Shown one piece after another: positions 40,911 to 49,163 of a stretch of 64,000 nt of DNA. This DNA comes from Anaerocolumna jejuensis DSM 15929 (GTDB taxonomy: Bacteria; Bacillota; Clostridia; Lachnospirales; Lachnospiraceae): positions 1 to 64,000 of the forward strand of contig NZ_FRAC01000032.1 in the NCBI RefSeq assembly GCF_900142215.1. The letters are read 5' to 3'. Position 1 is the first letter of the stretch; each line of letters opens with the position of its first letter. The notes under the pieces are model-generated. The model was not told where the DNA came from. It searched no databases and saw only the letters and a program-made list of their open reading frames with translations. Made by a program: the position numbers and the translations under genes.

Positions 40911-42275
40911 ATGCTTGATTATACAAAAAAAGAACTCTATGACAGAACAGCCCTTCGCGTGAATCCCGCCAAGACCTGCCAGCCCGTGGGGGCCATGTAT
41001 GCAGCACTCGGCGTACATGAATGCCTTCCTCACAGCCACGGTTCCCAGGGGTGCTGTGCCTTCCACCGGATGTATCTGACAAGGCATTTCAAAGACCCTG
41101 CCATGGCAGCTTCCAGTTCCTTTACGGAAGGTGCTTCCGTATTTGGCGGCGGCAGTAATTTAAAGACAGCGGCAAAGAATATCTTTGATATTTATAAGCC
41201 TAAGATTATTGCAGTGCACACTACCTGCCTTTCCGAAACCATCGGAGATGACCTGAATGCCATTATTCAAGGCATCGACATTCCGGAAGGCAAATATATT
41301 GTGCATACCAATACGCCCAGCTATAAGGGCTCCCATATAACCGGCTTTTCCAATATGGTAGGAAGCTTTATCAGCTATTTATCGAAAAAAAGCGATAAGA
41401 AAAACGGAAAGACAGCCATTATCCCGGGCTTTGTAAATCCCGGTGATATGAGGGAGTTAAAGAGGATCGCTGAAATCATGAAGGTTCCTTATACCATGCT
41501 CCCGGACACCAGCGGCGTAATGGACAGTCCCATGACTGGAAAGTTTGAGATGTTTCCCAAGGGAGGAACCACCGTTGAAGAAATCATTGAACTGGGAGAT
41601 TGCATCGAGACCCTTGCAATGGGCAAATTCGCCAGTGAATGGGGAGCCCAGAGCCTTAAGAAAAAATGCGGCGTTCCTTATGAAGTGCTTCCCATGCCTA
41701 TCGGAATAGCGGAAACGGATAATTATATCATGGCTCTTTCCTCCATTTCTAAAATCGAGGTTCCCTATGAATTGGAGGAGGAACGGGGACAGCTGGTGGA
41801 TATTTTAATTGACATTCATCCATATACCTATAATAAAAAGGCTGCCATTTACGGAGATCCGGATACCGTACTTGGACTGACAGAATTCCTGCTGGAGATG
41901 GGCATGATTCCTAAATATGTCCTGACCGGAACTCCGGGGGAGGCTTTTAAAGACGAGGCGGAGAAATTATTTGAAAAATACGGTATGAAGGACTGTACGG
42001 CAAAGGCCTCCGGTGATTTGTATGAACTGCACCAGTGGATTAAAAATGAAGGTGTGGATTTGCTTGTAGGAGGAACCCATGGAAAATTCATCGCAAGAGC
42101 GGAGGATATTCCCTTTGTAAGAGCCGGATTTCCGATTATTGACCGCTATGTTCATTCCTATATGCCTCTGGTTGGCTATAAGGGAGGCATGAGATTGGCG
42201 GAGCTGATTACCAATGCCCTGATGGACAGACAGGACAGAGACTGTGCGGAAGAAGATTTCGAAATGGTAATGTAA
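40911..42275 (+). CDS. nifK: Nitrogenase MoFe protein beta subunit
   Basis: The 454-residue NifK has P-cluster cysteines 23 (KTCQPVGAM), 48 (GSQGCCAFHR) and 106 (TTCLSETIGDD). It lacks the roughly 50 N-terminal residues of the Azotobacter subunit, as clostridial NifK does, matching the insertion in NifD. It starts 2 nt after the nifD stop with GGAGGTGAATAAGA, so expression is coupled. Confidence 0.97.
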   Translation: MLDYTKKELYDRTALRVNPAKTCQPVGAMYAALGVHECLPHSHGSQGCCAFHRMYLTRHFKDPAMAASSSFTEGASVFGGGSNLKTAAKNIFDIYKPKIIAVHTTCLSETIGDDLNAIIQGIDIPEGKYIVHTNTPSYKGSHITGFSNMVGSFISYLSKKSDKKNGKTAIIPGFVNPGDMRELKRIAEIMKVPYTMLPDTSGVMDSPMTGKFEMFPKGGTTVEEIIELGDCIETLAMGKFASEWGAQSLKKKCGVPYEVLPMPIGIAETDNYIMALSSISKIEVPYELEEERGQLVDILIDIHPYTYNKKAAIYGDPDTVLGLTEFLLEMGMIPKYVLTGTPGEAFKDEAEKLFEKYGMKDCTAKASGDLYELHQWIKNEGVDLLVGGTHGKFIARAEDIPFVRAGFPIIDRYVHSYMPLVGYKGGMRLAELITNALMDRQDRDCAEEDFEMVM

Positions 42276-42306
42276 GTGCAGGTTAGTCATATACAGAACA
42301 ATAGGA

Positions 42307-42346
42307 AACTCCCGTACCGTGACGATTGTGTCATTTTGCGGGAGTT
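42307..42346 (+). other. Intercistronic stem-loop between nifK and nifE
   Basis: AACTCCCG (42307-42314) pairs with CGGGAGTT (42339-42346), and an inner TGAC with GTCA, separated by a symmetrical 5-nt internal loop. There is no T-run. It may mark an mRNA processing or stabilising site that keeps nifHDK transcripts more abundant than nifE and nifN-B. Confidence 0.55.
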
Positions 42347-42398
42347 GTGCTTATTTAAAGAGCAGTACAAAAGGAAAATAGCGGAAAGGAGCCTGACT

Positions 42399-43742
42399 AT
42401 GGGAAATGCAGAGGTATTAGAAGACAGAAAAAAATTTATCTATGAAAAAGAGGAAGGCTGCGGCGGAAATGGAATGAGGTGTGATACCGACAGCGTATCC
42501 GGTTCCGTCAGCCAGAGGGCCTGCGTTTACTGCGGAGCCAGAGTTGTGTTAAATCCCATAACAGATGCCTTTCATATCGTCCATGGTCCCATCGGCTGTG
42601 CCAGCTACACCTGGGATATCAGAGGAAGCTTATCCAGTGGCGATGAGCTCTACCGCAACAGCTTTTCCACGGATTTAAGAGAAGCGGATGTCATATTTGG
42701 CGGAGAAAAGAGGCTCACCCTGGCTATTGATGAAATAGCGGAAAAATATCATCCAAAGCTTATCTTTGTCTATGCCACCTGTATCGTAGGTGTGATTGGA
42801 GATGATGTGGAGGCAGTCTGTAAGGTCATGTCTGAAAAATACAATATGCGTGTGATTCCGGTAAAATCCCCGGGCTTTTCCGGTAACAAATCCCTGGGGT
42901 ATAAAATTGCCTGCAATGCCATTATGGAGCTGATCCTGCCACATCATCCTCCTAAAGGGAAAGGGATTAATATCCTTGGGGATTTTAACCTGGCAGGGGA
43001 GCTCTGGATTATCAGGGATTATCTGAAGAAAATCGGAATACCGGTGGTCACGGCCTTTACGGGGGATTCCAGTTATGACACCCTTATAAAGGCTCCTTCA
43101 GCCCGGTTAAATATCGTACAGTGTGCAGGCTCAAGTACTTATCTGGCAAACCGTATGGAAGAGGAGATGGGAATCCCTTTTATTAAGGTAAGCTTCTTCG
43201 GCATTGAAGACACTGCCAGTTCCCTCATCCGCATTGCAGAAGCACTAGAGGATGAAGCGGCAAGACAGAAGGCAATTGATTTTGTACGGGAAGAAGCAGA
43301 GAAACTGGAGGACTTCTTAAACCTGTATAGAAGGAACCTCAAAGGCAAACGGGCTGCCATCTATGTAGGAGGCGGTTTTAAGGCCATTTCCCTTATAAGG
43401 CAGTTTAAGGATTTAGGGATGGAGACTGTTGTGGTAGGGACTCAGACAGGGAAAAAGGATGATTATGAAATCATAGCCGGTCTGGTTGATAAAAATACTG
43501 TAATTTTAGACGATGCCACACCTTCCGAGCTTGAAAAATTTATGAAGGAAAAAAGGGCGGACATTTTAGTGGGTGGGGTCAAGGAAAGGCCCCTGGCCTA
43601 TAAGCTGGGGATTGCTTTTTGTGACCATAACCATGAAAGAAAGCATCCTCTGTGCGGGTTTGATGGAGTTGTTAATTTTGTGAAAGAAATTAACAGCAGC
43701 ATGAATAATCCTGTCTGGAACTATATCAGAGAGGAATTATAG
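42399..43742 (+). CDS. nifE: FeMo-cofactor scaffold protein NifE
   Basis: The 447-residue protein is NifD-like but has NifE features: ACVYCGARVV (42-45 region), GPIGCASYTWD (Cys67), YATCIVGVIGDD (Cys128) and the NifE-type end CDHNHERKHPLCGFDG. With NifN it forms the scaffold where the NifB-cofactor matures to FeMo-co. The ATG at 42399 sits after GGAAAGGAG; the longer frame from 42276 has no SD and runs through the intercistronic hairpin. Confidence 0.94.
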   Translation: MGNAEVLEDRKKFIYEKEEGCGGNGMRCDTDSVSGSVSQRACVYCGARVVLNPITDAFHIVHGPIGCASYTWDIRGSLSSGDELYRNSFSTDLREADVIFGGEKRLTLAIDEIAEKYHPKLIFVYATCIVGVIGDDVEAVCKVMSEKYNMRVIPVKSPGFSGNKSLGYKIACNAIMELILPHHPPKGKGINILGDFNLAGELWIIRDYLKKIGIPVVTAFTGDSSYDTLIKAPSARLNIVQCAGSSTYLANRMEEEMGIPFIKVSFFGIEDTASSLIRIAEALEDEAARQKAIDFVREEAEKLEDFLNLYRRNLKGKRAAIYVGGGFKAISLIRQFKDLGMETVVVGTQTGKKDDYEIIAGLVDKNTVILDDATPSELEKFMKEKRADILVGGVKERPLAYKLGIAFCDHNHERKHPLCGFDGVVNFVKEINSSMNNPVWNYIREEL

Positions 43743-43756
43743 CAAACTTGCATCAA

Positions 43757-43858
43757 TTTGATATTCAGGAAAGGAGTTAGGTTGAAAAATAAAAAACATT
43801 TTTCAACTACGAATTCTGGAATATCAAATCATAGATTTGATATTCAGGAAAGGAGTTA
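43757..43858 (+). repeat. Palindromic repeat carrying a Shine-Dalgarno (copy 2, with partial duplicate)
   Basis: TTTGATATTCAGGAAAGGAGTTA occurs twice, at 43757-43779 and 43836-43858 (a 23-bp perfect direct repeat including an SD). Between them are GTTGAAAAAT with ATTTTTCAAC (43781-43807) and GAATATCAAAT with ATTTGATATTC (43819-43845). The second SD serves nifN-B; the first has no start codon at a useful distance. The unit resembles the element before the CBS gene at 6479-6518. Confidence 0.75.
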
Positions 43859-43860
43859 AA

Positions 43861-46731
43861 ATGAGAGAAGCGCTTGTTAATCTGAATGTTAATCCATGTA
43901 AGATGTGTATGCCTATGGGTGCGGTAACTGCCTGCTACGGTATTAAGAAATGCATGTCCATTCTCCACGGTTCCCAGGGATGCAGTACCTATATCAGAAG
44001 GCATATGGCTACTCATTATAATGAGCCGGTGGATATTGCCTCTTCTTCTTTAACGGAGGAAGGAACTGTTTACGGAGGAGAGCAGAACCTCATCAAAGGC
44101 CTTAAAAACCTCATAACTATCTATCAGCCGGAGGTTATTGCTGTCGAAACTACCTGCCTGGCAGAGACCATTGGTGAGGATATTGAAAGAATTATCGATA
44201 AATTCCGCAGTGAATACCAGGAAGCAAGGGATATTGAGATTATACCGATACCATCGGCAGGCTATGCAGGCACCCAGTTTGAAGGCTACATGAAGGCACT
44301 TTGCCAGATCGTGAAGCATGTTAAAATGGAGGAAGAGAAAAACGGAAAAATCAATGTGGTAACATCGCCCCTTTCACCGGGGGATATCCGGTATTTGAAA
44401 GAGCTTTTGGAAAGCTTTTCACTGGATTATATCCTGCTTCCTGACCTCTCTGAGAATCTGGACGGGGTATACCAGCCTGATTATGAGAAGCTTCCGGCTA
44501 AGGGCACGGATATCAGGGACATCAGGAAGATGGCAGGAGCTGCTTTTACCATAGAGCTTTCTTCTTTTACAGAGGAGAATCCTTCCGTTGCGGAGTATCT
44601 GTATGAGCGTTACCAGGTTCCCTATGAGAAATGCAATGTTCCGGTAAGCTTAAGAGATAACGATAAGCTGGTAAAATTGCTGGGGAAGCTTTCCGGCGGA
44701 AAAATTCCGGAGAAGCTGAAAAAAGAAAGAGGACGTTTCCTGGATGCCATGGTGGATGCCCATAAGTATAACGGTGAAGCCAGGGCGGCAGTATTTGGTG
44801 AGCCGGATTTTGTATACAGTACCGTCCGCTTATGTGTGGAAAACGGCATCCTTCCGGTAATTGCCGCTACTGGCTCCAAATGTCCGTCCCTTAGGGAAAA
44901 GCTTAGAGACGAGATAAAGGAGGTTGCTGACCGTTATTTTTGTACGGATTATGAAATCCTTGATGATACGGACTTTAAGACCATAGAAGAAAAGGCAGGG
45001 GAGCTTTCTGTCAATGTATTAATTGGCAATTCTGACGGCAGAAGGATATCGGAAAAACTGGGAATAGAGCTTGTGAGAAGAAGCTTTCCGGTCCATGACA
45101 GAGTGGGAGGACAAAGGCTCAGAACCGTTGGCTACAGCGGCGCACTGACCTTCCTGGACGATATCTCCAATGTCATACTTGCAGGAAAGGAAAAGGGCTT
45201 TCGTAAGGAAGCGTATGACAAATATTACCATGAGGATCAGGAGGAAGTAAATGAAGAAAAGCAAGAGGATATAGGCTTTATGAAGGTGCTGAAAAAAAAG
45301 CCTGCTGAGGGAAAAGACACGAGTGAAATAGAAATATCTGAGAATGTGAAAATCACCGAAGGAAGAAAGATTCCGGAAAACATGCAAATTCCGGAAGGCA
45401 TGAAGGTCCATGAAATGCAGATTCCCGAGGACCTGGAAGTTCCAAAAAGAATGGAGGCTAAAAGAACAGAAGTTCCGGCAAAAACGGATACTACAGGAAA
45501 GTCAAAAACCCCGGAGGAAAGGACAAAAACCCATCCCTGCTTTAACTGCAGCGCACATGATTATGCAAGAATGCATCTTCCCATTGCGCCGAAATGCAAT
45601 ATCAGCTGCAATTACTGTGTAAGAAAATATGACTGTCCCAATGAAAGCAGACCGGGTGTTACGACTCAGGTATTAAGCCCGGAGGAGGCTTGTGAAAAAT
45701 ACAGGGAGGTGAAGAAGAAGGTTCCCAAGCTCTCCGTTATCGGCATAGCAGGACCGGGAGATGCCCTTGCCAACTTTGAGGAAACGAAGCGCACCCTGTC
45801 TCTCATACGCCAGGAGGATGAAGAGGTCACCTTCTGCCTTTCCACCAATGGGCTGATGCTTCCCCAATATGCCGGGGAGCTGATCAGGCTGGGAGTGTCC
45901 CATGTTACCGTGACAATGAATGCTGTGGACCCAAAAATCGGAGCCCAAATATACCGTCATGTAAATTACATGGGCAATTCCTATTTTGGAGAAACAGCGG
46001 CAGCTATTCTGATGGCAAACCAGATGGCAGGAATCCGTATGTTGGCGGAGGAGGGAATTATCTGCAAGGTAAATATCGTAATGATAAAAGGCATCAACGA
46101 TGAACACATTCCCGATGTTGTTAAAAAAGTAAAGGAATTAGGAGCGTCCATTACGAACATTATGCAGCTTATCCCCGTGGAAGGAAGTGTTTTTGAAAAT
46201 ATTCCCCTGGTCAGCAATCAGGAAATCATGGCCATGAGAAAGAACTGCGGTGAAACCATGAAGCAGATGTACCACTGCAAACAGTGCAGGGCAGATGCTG
46301 TCGGAGTATTGGGAGATGACCGCTCCCTTGAATTTAATGCCTGTCATAAGGAAGAAACTGAAAGGGCAGCAGAGGAAAAAACAGAGGAAAAAGGCGTATA
46401 TGTAGCGGTTGCTACCAAAAGCGGAATTCTTGTTGACCAGCATTTTGGCCAGGTATCGGAGCTTTATATATACGAATACCGGAGCGGAGCCGCATGCTTT
46501 AAAGAAAGACGGGTAGTTGATAAGTACTGTACCGGTTCGGAAGAATGCGATTTAAAAGAAGACAAAATCACCGCTATCTTAAAAACCATCTCCGACTGCA
46601 AGGCTGTTATCGTAATGAGGATCGGAGAAGCCCCCAAAGCGAAGCTGAAGGAAAGAGGGATAGAAGTATTTACCACGTATGACCGGATAGAAGCTTCCGT
46701 AAAGAAAGCGGTGGCGGAGCTGAAGATGTAA
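43861..46731 (+). CDS. nifN-B: NifN-NifB fusion with NifX-like C-terminal domain
   Basis: The 956-residue protein has three modules. Residues 1-445 are NifN (NPCKMCMPMGAV, LHGSQGCSTYI, TTCLAETIGED), the partner of NifE. Residues about 476-558 are a Lys/Glu/Pro linker with repeated IPExMx hexads. From about 560 is radical SAM NifB with CNISCNYC (from residue 579) and the downstream CHKEE and CKQCRADAVG cluster ligands; it makes the 8Fe-9S-C NifB-cofactor. Residues about 844-956 are a NifX/NafY-like cofactor-binding domain (VAVATKSGILVDQHFGQ). The fusion is known in Clostridium pasteurianum and would channel NifB-cofactor to the scaffold. Confidence 0.95.
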   Translation: MREALVNLNVNPCKMCMPMGAVTACYGIKKCMSILHGSQGCSTYIRRHMATHYNEPVDIASSSLTEEGTVYGGEQNLIKGLKNLITIYQPEVIAVETTCLAETIGEDIERIIDKFRSEYQEARDIEIIPIPSAGYAGTQFEGYMKALCQIVKHVKMEEEKNGKINVVTSPLSPGDIRYLKELLESFSLDYILLPDLSENLDGVYQPDYEKLPAKGTDIRDIRKMAGAAFTIELSSFTEENPSVAEYLYERYQVPYEKCNVPVSLRDNDKLVKLLGKLSGGKIPEKLKKERGRFLDAMVDAHKYNGEARAAVFGEPDFVYSTVRLCVENGILPVIAATGSKCPSLREKLRDEIKEVADRYFCTDYEILDDTDFKTIEEKAGELSVNVLIGNSDGRRISEKLGIELVRRSFPVHDRVGGQRLRTVGYSGALTFLDDISNVILAGKEKGFRKEAYDKYYHEDQEEVNEEKQEDIGFMKVLKKKPAEGKDTSEIEISENVKITEGRKIPENMQIPEGMKVHEMQIPEDLEVPKRMEAKRTEVPAKTDTTGKSKTPEERTKTHPCFNCSAHDYARMHLPIAPKCNISCNYCVRKYDCPNESRPGVTTQVLSPEEACEKYREVKKKVPKLSVIGIAGPGDALANFEETKRTLSLIRQEDEEVTFCLSTNGLMLPQYAGELIRLGVSHVTVTMNAVDPKIGAQIYRHVNYMGNSYFGETAAAILMANQMAGIRMLAEEGIICKVNIVMIKGINDEHIPDVVKKVKELGASITNIMQLIPVEGSVFENIPLVSNQEIMAMRKNCGETMKQMYHCKQCRADAVGVLGDDRSLEFNACHKEETERAAEEKTEEKGVYVAVATKSGILVDQHFGQVSELYIYEYRSGAACFKERRVVDKYCTGSEECDLKEDKITAILKTISDCKAVIVMRIGEAPKAKLKERGIEVFTTYDRIEASVKKAVAELKM

Positions 46732-46757
46732 TTTTAATATCGAAAGGAGAGCTATTT

Positions 46758-47066
46758 ATGGTAAGTCCGAAATATCATATATTTGTATGTACCAGCTGCA
46801 GAATAAACGGGGTACAAAAGGGGTTTTGCTTTTCCAAGGATTCTGTTGATATCGTTCAAAAATTCATGGAGGAAGCAGGGGACAGGGACTTGTCCGGTGA
46901 TGTAATGATAACAAATACCGGCTGCTTTGGAATCTGTGACAAGGGACCGGTTGCTGTGGTTTATCCGGAAGGAGTCTGGTATGGTAATTTAACGGAAGAC
47001 GATGTGGAAACCATTATGGAGCAGCATATTGAAAACGGCATTCCGGTAAAGGAGCTTATGATATAA
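46758..47066 (+). CDS. [2Fe-2S] ferredoxin, nif-associated
   Basis: The 102-residue thioredoxin-fold ferredoxin starts MVSPKYHIFVCTSCRINGVQ. It has cysteines 11 and 14 (CTSC), Cys24 (GFCFSK) and the pair in NTGCFGICDKGP (about 56 and 60). YPEGVWYGN follows. It is collinear with the C. pasteurianum [2Fe-2S] ferredoxin, which has the same length and binds the MoFe protein. It is probably an electron carrier or accessory factor of nitrogenase. GAAAGGAG precedes the ATG. Confidence 0.93.
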   Translation: MVSPKYHIFVCTSCRINGVQKGFCFSKDSVDIVQKFMEEAGDRDLSGDVMITNTGCFGICDKGPVAVVYPEGVWYGNLTEDDVETIMEQHIENGIPVKELMI

Positions 47067-47125
47067 GAAAATTAGGTCAGGGGATAGGAACCAGCGGTTT
47101 ATGAATTCAGAGGGGAGATGGTAAT

Positions 47126-48097
47126 ATGCTTCGTATTATTGATAACACATTGACTGGATTTGACCATTGCTTGCCGTCAAAGGAGGAGCTACAGCTTTTT
47201 TGCAGGCTGCTGACGGAAATCGGAATAGATGCCATTGAAATTTCCTTGTCGGCCTATGAGAGAATGGAGCAGCTGCCGGAGGAAGGAAAATATATACTGC
47301 GGATGGATTATTTGGAAGATATGGCGGAATACCCCGGATTTTACCGGTATACCTGCCATTTTTATGATAATCTGGAGAATATGATACCGGAAATCCAGAT
47401 AAATGATACCAGAGAGCTGATAAAACTGAGGGCTCTTAATCATTGCAAGGAGCTTCGCATTGCAGGGCTTGATGACCTGATGTGCAATAGTTCCGATAAG
47501 GCGATGGAAGAAATACGAAAAAGCCTCCCTAATACGAAAATCATATTAAATCCTGAAAATACCTACCACTGTGCCAGCGCCCTGGCAGTCCAGTGGCTCT
47601 TAAGCTATGGCAGTGATGCTACGGTAAGCTATGCCGGACACAATAATAACGGTGCAACGGAAGAGGTCATGATGGCCCTCCGCCTGGCAGCAAGGCATAA
47701 GACAGGGAAGGATTTCACCGTACTTCCAAGGCTTACGGCCCTATATGAAGGAATAACCGGGAAGATAATTGGAAATAAGAAACCGGTAATCGGCAAAAGT
47801 ATTTTTAAGGTTGAGTCCGGTATCCATGCCGATGCAATGAGTAAAAACCCGGCAATTTATGAAGCCTATGAACCTGCCTGTGTAGGCGGCAGAGCAGAGC
47901 TTGTAATCGGGAAGCACTCAGGCAGCAAAGCTGTTAGAATGAAATTGGAAGAGCTGAAATTACCGGTGCCGGATGACGAAGGAATTCAAAGGATATTGGA
48001 CTTTATAAAGGGGATTTGCGCCGTCAACCGCAGCAGCCTGTGTGATGAGGAATTTGCTGAAATAGCAGTGAAGGTGGGTGCCAATGAAAGAGGTTAA
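47126..48097 (+). CDS. nifV-omega: Homocitrate synthase, omega subunit
   Basis: The 323-residue protein corresponds to the second half of homocitrate or isopropylmalate synthases. It has a degenerate TIM barrel lacking the catalytic DTTLRDGEQ block, then IGKSIFKVESGIHADAMSKNP and VIGKHSGSKAVR from the linker and C-terminal subdomains. In C. pasteurianum such a chain pairs with NifV-alpha to make homocitrate from 2-oxoglutarate and acetyl-CoA for FeMo-cofactor. It overlaps the alpha gene by 14 nt. Confidence 0.9.
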   Translation: MLRIIDNTLTGFDHCLPSKEELQLFCRLLTEIGIDAIEISLSAYERMEQLPEEGKYILRMDYLEDMAEYPGFYRYTCHFYDNLENMIPEIQINDTRELIKLRALNHCKELRIAGLDDLMCNSSDKAMEEIRKSLPNTKIILNPENTYHCASALAVQWLLSYGSDATVSYAGHNNNGATEEVMMALRLAARHKTGKDFTVLPRLTALYEGITGKIIGNKKPVIGKSIFKVESGIHADAMSKNPAIYEAYEPACVGGRAELVIGKHSGSKAVRMKLEELKLPVPDDEGIQRILDFIKGICAVNRSSLCDEEFAEIAVKVGANERG

Positions 48098-48890
48098 ATA
48101 CATCGTTGATACGACCTTGCGGGATGGGGAGCAGAGCCCCGGTATCGCTCTTCGAAGAGAGGATAAGGTTAAGATTGCAGGGCTTTTAGACAAGATCGGA
48201 GTATATGAAATTGAGGCGGGAATTCCGTGCCTTGGAAAGAGGGAAAGCGATTGCATTTCGGAGATTGTTTCCTCTGTCAAGACTGCCAGGATATCGGTCT
48301 GGAGCCGTATGAATGCGGAGGATGTGAGGCAGTCTCTAATTTGTAAGCCCCATATTCTGCATATCGGAACACCGGTTTCCTATATTCAGATATATAGTAA
48401 GCTTAAGAAAAATAAAGCCTGGGTGCAGAAGAATATTCTGGATTGTGTTGATATCGCCTTAAGCCAGGGAGTGGAAGTTACTGTCGGACTGGAAGATGCC
48501 TCAAGGTCCGACATCGGCTTTATTTTAAGTCTTGTAAAAGAGCTGAAAAAAGCCGGTGTCAGAGTCATCCGCCTTGCTGATACGGTTGGTGTTCTGACAC
48601 CGGGAAGGACCAAAGAGCTTGTAGGAACAATCAAATCCCATTGCGATATCGAAGTCGAAATGCATGTTCACAATGATTTGGGAATGGCAGTTGCCAATTC
48701 TATCGTAGGAGCGAGGGCAGGAGCAGCTTATATCGACTGCACGCTGTTTGGTATCGGTGAAAGAACCGGGAACTGTAATTTTTATGACTTTATCCATGCC
48801 AGTGATGCAATCTTTCAATTTGCCATGTCCAAGAAGCAGGTAAGGCAGCTGGAAGAAGAGTGCTACGAGCTTTTAAAGGGGGCTATGTAA
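48084..48890 (+). CDS. nifV-alpha: Homocitrate synthase, alpha subunit
   Basis: The 268-residue chain is the catalytic HMGL-like TIM barrel. DTTLRDGEQSPGIAL (about 8-22) includes the metal-binding Asp and catalytic Arg, and EVEMHVHNDLGMAVAN (about 190-205) has the HxH metal ligands. GTRTGNC-like GERTGNCNFYDF closes the barrel. With the omega chain it forms homocitrate synthase. The ATG at 48084 follows AAGGTGGG by 6 nt; a GTG six bases earlier is possible. It is the last gene before a strong terminator. Confidence 0.93.
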   Translation: MKEVKYIVDTTLRDGEQSPGIALRREDKVKIAGLLDKIGVYEIEAGIPCLGKRESDCISEIVSSVKTARISVWSRMNAEDVRQSLICKPHILHIGTPVSYIQIYSKLKKNKAWVQKNILDCVDIALSQGVEVTVGLEDASRSDIGFILSLVKELKKAGVRVIRLADTVGVLTPGRTKELVGTIKSHCDIEVEMHVHNDLGMAVANSIVGARAGAAYIDCTLFGIGERTGNCNFYDFIHASDAIFQFAMSKKQVRQLEEECYELLKGAM

Positions 48891-48951
48891 ATTATATTGT
48901 CAGGAGCTTACCGCTTTCGGCCACTTTTTTTGTATGCTGGCCGTTATTTTT

Positions 48952-48999
48952 ATCCAGCCGGTTAAGGGATAGTAGTATTCCTTAACCGGCTGGATTTTT
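48952..48999 (+). terminator. Strong terminator of the nif cluster
   Basis: A perfect 16-bp stem (ATCCAGCCGGTTAAGG and its complement) with a 12-nt loop runs into TTTTTG. It lies 62 nt after nifV-alpha and ends the nif transcription unit. Confidence 0.92.
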
Positions 49000-49163
49000 G
49001 TTGTGGTCTGTTTCATTTTTTATAAATGTGTTTTTGGTTGTATATGAATATCCTATCGTTTACAATAAAAAACTAGTATTTCTAATTTTTGAGAAAAAGT
49101 GTTAAACTGGTATCAGAAACAATGTTAAAAAATTCACTAACTACAATGAGGGAGGAAACAAAA

